From the NCBI GenBank assembly GCA_947167935.1, contig CAMVJU010000002.1, positions 1 through 64,000 on the forward strand: a stretch of DNA of 64,000 bases, in the 5' to 3' direction. Shown in pieces: positions 44,216 to 53,685 of the stretch; the stretch's first letter is position 1, and the number at the start of each line of letters is the position of its first letter. Under the pieces are notes generated by a model that searched no databases, was not told the origin of the DNA, and worked only from the letters and a program-made list of their open reading frames with translations. The position numbers and the translations under genes were made by a program. This stretch comes from an uncultured Prevotellaceae bacterium (GTDB lineage: Bacteria; Bacteroidota; Bacteroidia; Bacteroidales; Bacteroidaceae).

Positions 44216-47200
44216 ATGCGGAAAAACATAAACAAAACCTTCAGGCTTTACACATTATTATATATGTGGCTCTTGGCAACCTGTCTGACGGGGGCTGTGC
44301 CGGCTGTTTTCAGCAATTATATGGCTGCCGACGGCCTGAGCGACAATAATGTGCTCTGTGGTCTGCGCGACAGATTCGGATTCATGTGGCTGGGCACAAA
44401 CAATGGCTTGAATTGTTTTGACGGCGTGCAGAACACCGTCTACCGCAACATGATTGAGGGAAAGAGCGGCATTGAGAACAATACCATCACTGCGCTCTAT
44501 GAACACGGCGACGATATCTGGTTTGGCGGTTCCTTCGGTCTCTATGTGTACGACAGACAGGCCAACCGTTTCAAGAGCTTCGACAAGTGCACAAAATATG
44601 GTGTAAGCATCAGTGCCACTGTGCAGGACATTGTGGGAGGCCAGGACGGCTGCATCTGGATTGGCACACAAGGGCAGGGTTTGTTCATCTACAATCCGAA
44701 GACCGATGAGCTGACACAGGACAGCCGGCACGGGGCCTTCGTCAGCGACATACTGGCAGAGAACGACAGCCCCGTCTTTGTGGCCACCCTGCAGGGACAT
44801 GTTATTCTTTATGGGCAGGACGGCACCTTCCTGATGGAGCACTCCATACCCAACTATCGCAGCGATAAGAACAACATCAGTCTGGAGCTCATTGGCTTCA
44901 GACTCTACATAGGATGTGAGCGTGGCCTTTACACCGTGCTCAGAGACAATGGCGAGGTAACGGCTGTGCCCCAGGTAGACATTGGTATTCATTCGCTGCT
45001 TAGAAAAGGAAACCAGCTGCTCATGGGTACTGATCAGGGTATTTATCTCTATAACCCTACTACGCAGCTAATGAGACGCTTCGACAACCCCGAAGATAAA
45101 ATCACAGGACTGACCGACCAACGGGTAAATGCCTTGACATGGGACCAAGACAGCACGCTATGGGTGATGACACAGGGCGGCGTTTGCTATATGCCGCAGA
45201 CTGGCAACGATGTGCTGATGGCTCACTTTCCTGAAAGTGGCCGGGGCAACATGATCTATGCCGTATGCGAGACAGCCGACGGGCGCCTTTGGATTGGCCA
45301 CGAGAACGGGCTGGGTATCTACAACCCTGCGACACAGCTGATTGACGACTACTCTGCCCTCGAACTGAAGCAGGAAATCAATGTACTGATGGCTGACGGC
45401 AACGACCTGTGGATTGGTACACGCCGACAGGGTGTTTTCGTGCTGAACACTACCAGCGGACAATTGCGCCACTACCAATACTCTGCCGACAAGTCCTACA
45501 CCATTCCCAGTAATGAAATCACCTGTTTGCTGCGCACCTCAGAAGGTGTTATCTATGTGGGTACCAGCTGGGGTCTGTGTCGCTATGAGCGCGAGACCGA
45601 GAATTTCATGTGGTATTTCGAGATTGGCTCTACAACACGTGTCACCAGCCTGACAGAGGACAAGGGCGGCTGTGTGTGGGCTTCAACCAGCAATCACGGT
45701 TTGTTCAAGCAATGGGAAAAAGGCGCTTCGTTCCGTAACTTCACCTATCAGCAGAAAGAAGCGCTGTCGCTGGCCAACAACAATGTCTCAACTGTGTTCT
45801 GCGATCACGGCGGCCAGATATGGGTGGCCTACACTGGGACAGGTCTGGCACGCTACCAGCCTCGTACGGAAAGTTTCGAGCCTGTCGGCACCGACATTCC
45901 TGAGATACAGGACCAGCAAATCTTCTTCATCGTAGAGGATCTTCAGCACAATCTGTGGATGGGTGTGGAGACGGGCATGTTGCGTCTCGATGCCAGCCGC
46001 AATGTCAATGCCATCCAAGTGCTTCGCGGCTCCAGCGACATGAACCGCCAGCTGAAGCCACACAACTCTGCGTCTATCACCCGCAATGGCGAATTGTTTG
46101 CAGGACGCTTCAACATACTGGCCCATTTCTACCCCGACCGCATCCATATTTCCACCAAGCGGGCACCTGTCTACATCACCCATCTGACGTCTACATCGAC
46201 ATTGACGTCAACCATGCTGCCTTATCATGGCAACACGTCCTCGCAGCTTACCGCTCAGCAGGCATCGCTTACGTTGCCTTATTCTGACAATGGTTTTACG
46301 CTGCATTTCTCCCAGCCTCTCTTTATTGGCTCTGACAGCCAACGCCGTTTTGAATACTGTATGGAGGGTATCGATGCCACATGGGCCAAGGGCACAAAGA
46401 ATGCCGAGGCCACTTATGTCAACGTGCCGCCTGGTGACTACGTGTTCCTGTTACGCGAGGCTGGCAATACCGACGAAAGCAGCTATGCACGGCTCAACAT
46501 CACTATCTTGCCGCCCTGGTATCGCACCAATCTGGCCTATTTCATCTATGTCTTACTCATCGTATCTGCTATAGCCTGGTTGCTATACCGCTACAACAGT
46601 AGCATAAAGAAACGCTACAACCGCCAGTTGAAAGAATATCAGACGGCGCAGGAGAAAGCCAATTTCGAATCGAAGATCCGCTTCTTCGTCGACATTGTCC
46701 ATGAGATACGCACACCGCTGACGCTGATCAGCCTGCCGCTGGAACAGATAGAAGAGAGTCCGCTGAGCGACGAGAATCGCCGCCATACCAGCGCCATCCG
46801 CCGCAACATGAATTATTTGTTGGGCATCACAAACCAATTGCTCGACTTCCAGAAGGCCGAGCATGGCAAGATTCAGCTCAATCTCCGCAGCTGCGATGTG
46901 GGCCAGTTGCTTTCCGAGACCTTCCAGCAATTTACTGACGCGATGGAGGTGCAGGGCAAGCGCATCCAGCTGCAGCTGCCTGACGAGCCCATCGTCACCA
47001 CCATTGATGCCGACAAGGTGCAGAAGGTCATTATGAATCTCATTGGCAATGCTGCCAAGTACGCCCGCTCAGAGATTATCGTACGTTTAGAGCAGTTGCC
47101 TACTTCAAACGACCAAACGACCTGTCTCCCAAACAACCAGCTGCGCATCTCTGTCATCGACGATGGCCCTGGCATTCCACAGGATGAACGTGACAAGATT

Positions 47201-48295
47201 TTTGACCTTTATTATCAGATTGGTCGCTCGGCTCTGCCGCTTCACTCGTCGAAGAGTGAGAATATCGCCGCTACGTTGGGCACAGGTCTCGGTCTCTCTT
47301 ATGCCAAGATGCTTGCACAGGCACATGATGGCGAGCTCACCTACAAAGATGCCGTGGGTGGAGGCTCCCATTTCCAGCTTGTCCTGCCAATAAAGACTCT
47401 CCCCCACCCCCTCCCTATGAGGGAGGGGAGCAAATACTCTCAAGGCGAAAACACAGTGAAAGACATAGTGGAAGAGGTATCCTCTCCCCTCCCTCATAGG
47501 GAGGGGCCGGGGGAGAGTCTTCGTTCCTTCCGTATCCTTATCGTGGAGGACAACGAAGAGCTGCTGCAGATGACTACAGATGCCCTACGTCCGCATTTCC
47601 GCATTCTCAAGGCCCATGATGGCGTTGAGGCCCTCGATATGCTGAAATACAACAACGTCGACGTGATTGTGAGCGACGTGATGATGCCGCGTATGGACGG
47701 CATTGAGCTGTGTACGAAGGTGAAGGAGGACATCAACTACTCGCACATTCCTGTCATCCTGCTCACAGCGAAGACCAGCGTCGAGGCCAAGGTCCAGGGC
47801 ATGCAGAGCGGAGCCGACATCTATCTGGAGAAGCCATTCTCCATTAAGCAGCTGCACCTGCAGATCCTGAATCTTCTGCGTATGCGCCAGACCTATTATG
47901 AGCGGATGCGCAACATCACTCACGATGCCAACGACGAAGCTAACACCGGCAATGAGGGCGAGCTGGGTCTCACTCAGCAGGATATGCTGTTCATGGAACG
48001 CCTGCAGAAGATGGTGGCCGAGAATATGCGCGACGAGGAATTCTCCATCGACCAGCTGGCCGAGCAGATGAACATGAGTCGCAGCAGCTTCTACCGCAAG
48101 ATCAAGGCCCTCACCGACATGACGCCTATCGAATACCTGAAGATGCGCCGATTGGAGCAGGCCGCCGCTCTTTTGCGTCAGGGAATCCGCATCACAGAAG
48201 TGGCCGAGCGTGTCGGTTTCACCAGTAGCAGTTACTTCGCAAAGTGCTTTAAAGGCCATTTTGGCGTGTTGCCAAAAGACTTTATAGCACGATGA
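44216..48295 (+). CDS. Hybrid two-component system (HTCS) sensor/regulator
   Basis: Reg_prop beta-propeller repeats (DNNVLCGLRDRFGFMWLGTNNGLNCFDG), Y_Y_Y, HisKA (FFVDIVHEIRTPLTLI), HATPase, REC (ILIVEDNEELLQM), C-terminal AraC HTH. Confidence 0.96.
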   Translation: MRKNINKTFRLYTLLYMWLLATCLTGAVPAVFSNYMAADGLSDNNVLCGLRDRFGFMWLGTNNGLNCFDGVQNTVYRNMIEGKSGIENNTITALYEHGDDIWFGGSFGLYVYDRQANRFKSFDKCTKYGVSISATVQDIVGGQDGCIWIGTQGQGLFIYNPKTDELTQDSRHGAFVSDILAENDSPVFVATLQGHVILYGQDGTFLMEHSIPNYRSDKNNISLELIGFRLYIGCERGLYTVLRDNGEVTAVPQVDIGIHSLLRKGNQLLMGTDQGIYLYNPTTQLMRRFDNPEDKITGLTDQRVNALTWDQDSTLWVMTQGGVCYMPQTGNDVLMAHFPESGRGNMIYAVCETADGRLWIGHENGLGIYNPATQLIDDYSALELKQEINVLMADGNDLWIGTRRQGVFVLNTTSGQLRHYQYSADKSYTIPSNEITCLLRTSEGVIYVGTSWGLCRYERETENFMWYFEIGSTTRVTSLTEDKGGCVWASTSNHGLFKQWEKGASFRNFTYQQKEALSLANNNVSTVFCDHGGQIWVAYTGTGLARYQPRTESFEPVGTDIPEIQDQQIFFIVEDLQHNLWMGVETGMLRLDASRNVNAIQVLRGSSDMNRQLKPHNSASITRNGELFAGRFNILAHFYPDRIHISTKRAPVYITHLTSTSTLTSTMLPYHGNTSSQLTAQQASLTLPYSDNGFTLHFSQPLFIGSDSQRRFEYCMEGIDATWAKGTKNAEATYVNVPPGDYVFLLREAGNTDESSYARLNITILPPWYRTNLAYFIYVLLIVSAIAWLLYRYNSSIKKRYNRQLKEYQTAQEKANFESKIRFFVDIVHEIRTPLTLISLPLEQIEESPLSDENRRHTSAIRRNMNYLLGITNQLLDFQKAEHGKIQLNLRSCDVGQLLSETFQQFTDAMEVQGKRIQLQLPDEPIVTTIDADKVQKVIMNLIGNAAKYARSEIIVRLEQLPTSNDQTTCLPNNQLRISVIDDGPGIPQDERDKIFDLYYQIGRSALPLHSSKSENIAATLGTGLGLSYAKMLAQAHDGELTYKDAVGGGSHFQLVLPIKTLPHPLPMREGSKYSQGENTVKDIVEEVSSPLPHREGPGESLRSFRILIVEDNEELLQMTTDALRPHFRILKAHDGVEALDMLKYNNVDVIVSDVMMPRMDGIELCTKVKEDINYSHIPVILLTAKTSVEAKVQGMQSGADIYLEKPFSIKQLHLQILNLLRMRQTYYERMRNITHDANDEANTGNEGELGLTQQDMLFMERLQKMVAENMRDEEFSIDQLAEQMNMSRSSFYRKIKALTDMTPIEYLKMRRLEQAAALLRQGIRITEVAERVGFTSSSYFAKCFKGHFGVLPKDFIAR
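47107..47138. repeat. 8-nt repeat (AAACGACC family) in the HATPase region of the HTCS
   Basis: AAACGACC AAACGACC TGTCTCCC AAACAACC; reverse complement of the repeat in GH38. Confidence 0.65.
47393..47521. repeat. 129-bp element with 38-bp terminal inverted arms between HATPase and REC domains of the HTCS
   Basis: AAGACTCTCCCCCACCCCCTCCCTATGAGGGAGGGGAG … CTCCCCTCCCTCATAGGGAGGGGCCGGGGGAGAGTCTT. Confidence 0.9.
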
Positions 48296-48445
48296 TTAGT
48301 TTTTAGCTTTCTTTGAATAGCATTTTTCGTTCGCAGAGCGGGAAATGCTATAATTTTGCACTCGGTACTTTGACTGCAAAGACCATAGAGATACAAAAAC
48401 TAACAATTATCGTTCACTTTATTATCAACTAAAAAACTAAATTTT

Positions 48446-51097
48446 ATGAAAAGACATCTATCTCTTTTCCTAGGGCTTTTAGCGGCCTTGCTATGGGGTA
48501 GTGTTGACGCTCAGGCGCTCAATTCTCCCTACACCGGTTCCCAGCTGAGTACTGGCAACTTCTTCATCTATAATGTGGAGACGGGCCTGTGGCTGCAGAA
48601 CAACGAAAAGAACACAGGCGATTGGAACACCCGTGGCGCTACCGGCACCTACGGCTTTGCCTTCGAGCTCTTCAACGAACAAGGCGGCTGGCGTCTTGAC
48701 CCTAAGTTCGGTCATAACCAAAGCATGAACATCAGCAACTTCTATCTCGACACCAACGATGGCAAGAGCTATTGGACGATAGAACCCGTACAGGTGGAGG
48801 GCGTCAGCAATGCCTACACCATCAAGGGTGACGGCCAGGTGCTGGGTCTTGACGAAAACGACAACCTGGCCTGGACCAACAGCAAGAGCGTGTGGCAGCT
48901 TGTCACTCGTGAGGAACGCATCGAGTATCTCGTTCAGACCGCTACTGACGAGAATCCCATCGACGCTACCTTCCTGCTGGCTGACCCCAGCTTTGCCAAT
49001 GAGAATGAACGCGCCAGTCAATGGGAATGGCAGCGCAACGGGGGCAACCTCGACAACGTACGCTGGTATTGGAACCGTCGCTCTTACGCTGTTTGGAACA
49101 CCAAGGACTTCACGCTCAAGCAAACCGTCTTAGATGTGCCCAACGGTAAGTATGTCCTCACCCTGAAGGGCTACTATCGCGACGGCGACCATAACCAGGT
49201 CGTTGAGCGCCGTGCTGCTGGCGAGGAACGCCTTTTGGCCAACTATTTCATCAATGATGACAAGGCCCCCGTGATGTCTATCCTCGATGGTGCCAGCGAG
49301 ACATGGGTAGATGGTCTTTTCTTCTATCCCGCTGCCGATGCCGAGGCTCCCTACGGCCACTATCCTGACAATGCCGATGCCTTCAACCGCATCTTCCAGG
49401 ACTATCCCGAGGCCTACCTGAATGCAGGCGTTACCTCCAAGGTGACCACAGGCACTATGATTGTGGGATTGGAGAAGATTGAGGCTAATGCTAGCGACTG
49501 GCTCGCCTTCGACGATTTCCGTCTTACCTATCTGGGCAACAACCTCACCCTGAGCGAATGTCTCGAGGCACTCGAGAAAGCCATTGAAGAGGCTGAGGCC
49601 TTCGACACCTCTACTACATCCAACGCCCTGGCCAGCAAGCTCAAAACGGCTGTGAAAAACGGCAAGGCCCTGCTCGATTCCACCGACAAGGACGCCATTT
49701 CCGAGGCCACCGCTGCCATCAGCAATGCGCTGCTCGCTGCAAAGGCAGTCAACGTTACTGTGCTGCGTCAGACCATCGCTCTCGCAAAAGAGGAGAAAGT
49801 CAATGTCAACGCTGCCAACAAAGTGCTGACCTTTGCCACCGAGGCCGACGAAGTGAAGCAGGCCCTCTACGACCTGCGTGCTGCACGCAAGATCAATGCA
49901 CTCGCCATGCCCGACATCTATACAGGCGCTGCTCCTGCCGAGGGCAAGGTCTATATCTTCAACCTTGGCACAGGCCTCTTCCTGGGCACAGGCTCTGACT
50001 GGAACACCCATGCTGCTGTCGACCAGGTGGGTATCGAAATTGAACTCATTGCCGACGGCGACAACTTCAAGATGAAGACCAATCGTGGTGGCGGCTGGCT
50101 CAACTATGGCGGATACGTAGACACAGGCGCACAGGACGTGTGGCACTTCCTGCCCGTTGCAGACCAGGAGAATGTCTACAATATCAGCTCTACCGGCGAG
50201 GACGGCTTCCTGTTGGGCTACGACGCCAACGGCCGTACCGACGGCAAGACCTATTGGAGCACCATCGCCATCGACCGCACGGGTCTTGACAATCCCATGA
50301 ACCAGTGGAAGATTATCACTCCCGCCGAGCGCGAGCAGCTCATTGCCAATGCTGCCAACGATGCTCCCGTCGACGTGTCCTACCTCATCAAGAATGCCAG
50401 CCTCAACCGTCAGGATGGCTACGACATGTGGGATAAGCAATGTGTAGGCGGCAACGGTGGTGCACGCGTATCCACCATCAACGACAACAATGGCGACCGT
50501 GCTGCCGACTATGCATGGGAATACTTCGAGCCCGAATCGTTCAGCTTCATGCAGACCATTGAGAATCTGGCCGCCGGTATCTACGAGGTCAGCGTGCAGG
50601 GCTTCTTCCGCAACGGCAATGGCGGCGCACAGGCTGAAGCCGTCAACAACGGCGAGGAGCTGAAGCAGCTGGCTGCTCTCGTGGCCAACGACCAGGAGGA
50701 GCTGCTGCCCAACATTGCCAGCGTGCTGAGCAAGGTGCCAGGCATTGGTGACCTCCAGACATGCGACCTGGGCGAGTTCCCCACCATGCCGCAGTCGGCC
50801 ATCGAGTATTTCGAGACAGGCTACTACAAGACCACCGTGCGTGTTACTGTGGGCGAGGATGGCATCCTTACCCTGGGTGTGAAGAAGGACACGAGAGAGC
50901 AAATGGGCGATTGGGTTGTATTCGACAACTTCCGCCTCACCTACCTCAACGCTGAAGGTGTGGTTACTGGCATCGTCGACACCACCTCTCACCTCTCACC
51001 CCTCACTACTGACTACTACAACCTGCAGGGTCAGAAGATGAAGAATCCTACGAAGGGTCTCTACATTGTCAATGGTAAAAAGGTCGTGGTAAAATAA
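48446..51097 (+). CDS. Large secreted putative glycan-binding protein (paralogue of 39884-42829)
   Basis: SPYTGSQLSTGNFFIYNVETGLWLQNNEKNTGDWNTRGATGTYGFAFELFNEQGGWRLDPKFGHNQSMN; tail DYYNLQGQKMKNPTKGLYIVNGKKVVVK. Confidence 0.65.
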   Translation: MKRHLSLFLGLLAALLWGSVDAQALNSPYTGSQLSTGNFFIYNVETGLWLQNNEKNTGDWNTRGATGTYGFAFELFNEQGGWRLDPKFGHNQSMNISNFYLDTNDGKSYWTIEPVQVEGVSNAYTIKGDGQVLGLDENDNLAWTNSKSVWQLVTREERIEYLVQTATDENPIDATFLLADPSFANENERASQWEWQRNGGNLDNVRWYWNRRSYAVWNTKDFTLKQTVLDVPNGKYVLTLKGYYRDGDHNQVVERRAAGEERLLANYFINDDKAPVMSILDGASETWVDGLFFYPAADAEAPYGHYPDNADAFNRIFQDYPEAYLNAGVTSKVTTGTMIVGLEKIEANASDWLAFDDFRLTYLGNNLTLSECLEALEKAIEEAEAFDTSTTSNALASKLKTAVKNGKALLDSTDKDAISEATAAISNALLAAKAVNVTVLRQTIALAKEEKVNVNAANKVLTFATEADEVKQALYDLRAARKINALAMPDIYTGAAPAEGKVYIFNLGTGLFLGTGSDWNTHAAVDQVGIEIELIADGDNFKMKTNRGGGWLNYGGYVDTGAQDVWHFLPVADQENVYNISSTGEDGFLLGYDANGRTDGKTYWSTIAIDRTGLDNPMNQWKIITPAEREQLIANAANDAPVDVSYLIKNASLNRQDGYDMWDKQCVGGNGGARVSTINDNNGDRAADYAWEYFEPESFSFMQTIENLAAGIYEVSVQGFFRNGNGGAQAEAVNNGEELKQLAALVANDQEELLPNIASVLSKVPGIGDLQTCDLGEFPTMPQSAIEYFETGYYKTTVRVTVGEDGILTLGVKKDTREQMGDWVVFDNFRLTYLNAEGVVTGIVDTTSHLSPLTTDYYNLQGQKMKNPTKGLYIVNGKKVVVK

Positions 51098-51120
51098 ATG
51101 ATTTGCACATGACTAACAAT

Positions 51121-51151
51121 AAACGGCAGAACTCTTGGCGGTCTGCCGTTT
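51121..51151 (+). terminator. Hairpin downstream of 48446-51097
   Basis: AAACGGCAGA-N11-TCTGCCGTTT, perfect 10-bp stem. Confidence 0.6.
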
Positions 51152-51157
51152 ATTGTG

Positions 51158-51165
51158 TACCTTTG
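51158..51165 (+). promoter_or_regulatory. -7 element TACCTTTG for the GH115 gene
   Basis: TAnnTTTG consensus upstream of the start at 51209. Confidence 0.5.
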
Positions 51166-51208
51166 CACAAAACTAATCTCTATTCACTCTCAACAGCAAG
51201 AGGAAAAC

Positions 51209-53644
51209 ATGAAAAGAACGATCTGTATCCTGTCTGTCATCCTTACAGTATTGGCAGCTCAAGCACAAATTCTGCTTAGTTCACAAAAAACGAAGGGAGC
51301 CCTGCCGATAGTGACGGCAAAGGAGGTGGCCACAATCATCACCGACGAGGCCGATGCCGAGGTGGTGGCTACGGCTGCCGACTGTGTGGCACAGGACATC
51401 AAAGCCGTGACGGGTAAGGCGCTGACCACCTCTCTCACCTCACACCTCACACCTCTCACCTCACACCCCTCATCTCTCACCTCACACCCCTCATCTCTTA
51501 TTATCGCTGGCACCATAGGGCAGTCGCCTATAGTGGACGATTTGATAGCCAAGGGCAAGGTCGACGCTTCTCAGATCAGCGGCAAGTGGGAGGCCTATTC
51601 CTTGCAGATGGTGGAGAAGCCGATGAAGGGCATCCGGCGTGCGCTGGTCATCATCGGCAGCACACCTCGCGGCACAGCCTACGGATTGTTCGAGTTGTCG
51701 CGTCTGGCAGGTGTGTCGCCTTGGATTTGGTGGGCTGATGTGGTTCCTGAGAAGAAGGAGTCGCTCTATGCCACGGGCACTCAGCTGACGGTGGGCGAGC
51801 CGTCGGTGAAGTATCGCGGCATCTTCATCAACGACGAGGACTGGGGCCTGCAGCCCTGGGCCGCCAAGGGCATTGACAAAGAATACAACAACATCGGCCC
51901 CAACACCTACGCCAGGGTGATGGAGCTGCTGCTGCGCCTCAAGGCCAACACCCTATGGCCGGCCATGCACCTCTGCTCCGAGGCTTTCTGGGCCAACAAA
52001 GACAACCTGCCCGTGGCCCGCAAATACGACATCATGCTGGGCTCCAGCCATTGCGAGCAGATGCTGCGCGACAACGAGTGGGAGTGGCGCCACGAGCCTT
52101 GGAACGGCGTGAACGAAGACTGGAATTACGTGACAAACAAGGCGAAGATACAGCGCTATTGGGAGGAACGTGTGGCTGAGAGCGTGGGCATCGACGGCAT
52201 GTACACGCTGGGGATGCGTGGTGTGCACGATTGGGGCATCTCCGGCTATCCCACTACCGAGGACAAGGTGCGTGGTCTGACAGAGATCATCGGCTTCCAG
52301 CGCGATTTGCTGACGAAGTATTTCGGCGATGCCACAAAGGTGCCGCAACTGTTCATTCCCTACAAGGAGGTGCTCGATGCCTACAACGCCGGCCTGCAGG
52401 TGCCTGAGGACGTCACCCTCTGCTGGGTCGACGACAATCACGGCTACATCCGCCAGCTGCCCAAGCCCGCCGAGCAGGCTCGCTCAGGTGGCAACGGCAT
52501 CTACTACCACGTGTCCTACTGGGGCACGCCTGAGGACTATCTTTGGATCTGTTCACACTCGCCCTCGCTCATCAGCTACGAGCTGTCGAGGGCTTACGAC
52601 CAGGGCATCCGCACGCTGTGGATCATCAACGTGGGCGACATCAAGCCTGCCGAGATGGAGCTCGAGTTCTGCATGGATCTGGCCTGGGACATCAACCGCT
52701 GGGCACCTGAGCATGCCATCCATTACAGCCGTGAGTGGGCTGCACGCACCTTTGGCGAACAGTATGCCGACGCCATTGCCGACATCAAGAAGGAATACTA
52801 CCGGCTGGCTGCTGCCGGCAAGCCGGAGCATATCCATAAAATCAACTTCTCCCAAGAGGACAAGGACAGGCGCATTGCCGACTATGCCGCCATCGCTACC
52901 AAGGTGGACGAGCTGAAGGCCTCGATTCCTGCTGACCTGCAGGATGCCTTCTTCCAGCTGATAGAATATCCGGTGAAGGGAGCCTACTACATGAATGTGA
53001 AGACCTTCCGTGCCGACAAGGCCCGCGAGGCCTATGAGAACATAGCGCAGTTGACAAAAAAATACAACAACGACATTGCCGCAGGCAAGTGGCACGGCAT
53101 CATGGACTTCAAACCCCGCAAACGCCCACAGTTCGACATGCCGCCCGTCGACACCGACACCTCTCACACCTCTCACCTCTCACCCCTCACCTCTAAAGAA
53201 ACGACCATCCCCGCCACTTCCTACAAGCAATCCAGTCCCCAGGTCAAAGCCATCGAGGGACTTGGCCTCTCACAGGCCAGCATTACCGTTTGGCCGCTCG
53301 ACATGAAGGCCTACGCAGCCAACGAGGTCGCCGCCGCGCCCTACGCCGAATACAGCATCCCCGTCAGCGCTGGCACGAACAAGATAGAGGTGCACTGCCT
53401 GCCCACCTTCCCCATCAACACCAACTACGACCTGCGCCTTGCCATCAGCATCGATGGCGCTGCCCCGACCATCCACTCCCTCAAGACGGTGGCGCAGAAA
53501 GGCAAGTGGAACACCACCGTGCTACAGGGCTATAACGATGTCACCCTCGACTACCCCTCAGATCGCGAGAAGACCGTCACCCTGCGCATCAGCTTCCTCG
53601 ACCCAGGCCTTGTGCTTAGCGAAATCAGAAGTAATAAACAATAA
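51209..53644 (+). CDS. GH115 family alpha-glucuronidase
   Basis: VKYRGIFINDEDWGLQPWA, RVMELLLRLKANTLWPAMH, LGSSHCEQMLRDNEWEW, MRGVHDWGISG, WIINVGDIKPAEMELEFCMDLAWD. Confidence 0.94.
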   Translation: MKRTICILSVILTVLAAQAQILLSSQKTKGALPIVTAKEVATIITDEADAEVVATAADCVAQDIKAVTGKALTTSLTSHLTPLTSHPSSLTSHPSSLIIAGTIGQSPIVDDLIAKGKVDASQISGKWEAYSLQMVEKPMKGIRRALVIIGSTPRGTAYGLFELSRLAGVSPWIWWADVVPEKKESLYATGTQLTVGEPSVKYRGIFINDEDWGLQPWAAKGIDKEYNNIGPNTYARVMELLLRLKANTLWPAMHLCSEAFWANKDNLPVARKYDIMLGSSHCEQMLRDNEWEWRHEPWNGVNEDWNYVTNKAKIQRYWEERVAESVGIDGMYTLGMRGVHDWGISGYPTTEDKVRGLTEIIGFQRDLLTKYFGDATKVPQLFIPYKEVLDAYNAGLQVPEDVTLCWVDDNHGYIRQLPKPAEQARSGGNGIYYHVSYWGTPEDYLWICSHSPSLISYELSRAYDQGIRTLWIINVGDIKPAEMELEFCMDLAWDINRWAPEHAIHYSREWAARTFGEQYADAIADIKKEYYRLAAAGKPEHIHKINFSQEDKDRRIADYAAIATKVDELKASIPADLQDAFFQLIEYPVKGAYYMNVKTFRADKAREAYENIAQLTKKYNNDIAAGKWHGIMDFKPRKRPQFDMPPVDTDTSHTSHLSPLTSKETTIPATSYKQSSPQVKAIEGLGLSQASITVWPLDMKAYAANEVAAAPYAEYSIPVSAGTNKIEVHCLPTFPINTNYDLRLAISIDGAAPTIHSLKTVAQKGKWNTTVLQGYNDVTLDYPSDREKTVTLRISFLDPGLVLSEIRSNKQ
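51432..51501. repeat. 7-nt tandem repeat (CTCTCAC family, 10 units) in the GH115 N-terminal region
   Basis: Ten 7-nt units encoding SLTSHLTPLTSHPSSLTSHPSSLI. Confidence 0.92.
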
Positions 53645-53673
53645 AAAAAGCCCCCGAATCTGGGGGCTTTTAC
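53645..53673 (+). terminator. Rho-independent terminator after GH115
   Basis: AAAAAAGCCCCCGAATCTGGGGGCTTTTA. Confidence 0.85.
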
Positions 53674-53685
53674 TATTGTCTGCTG

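Noticed and set aside
49130-50992. 620-aa minus-strand ORF
   Set aside because: Fully antisense to the strongly supported 883-aa ORF 48446-51097; no recognisable motif; typical mirror ORF in GC-rich codon-biased sequence.
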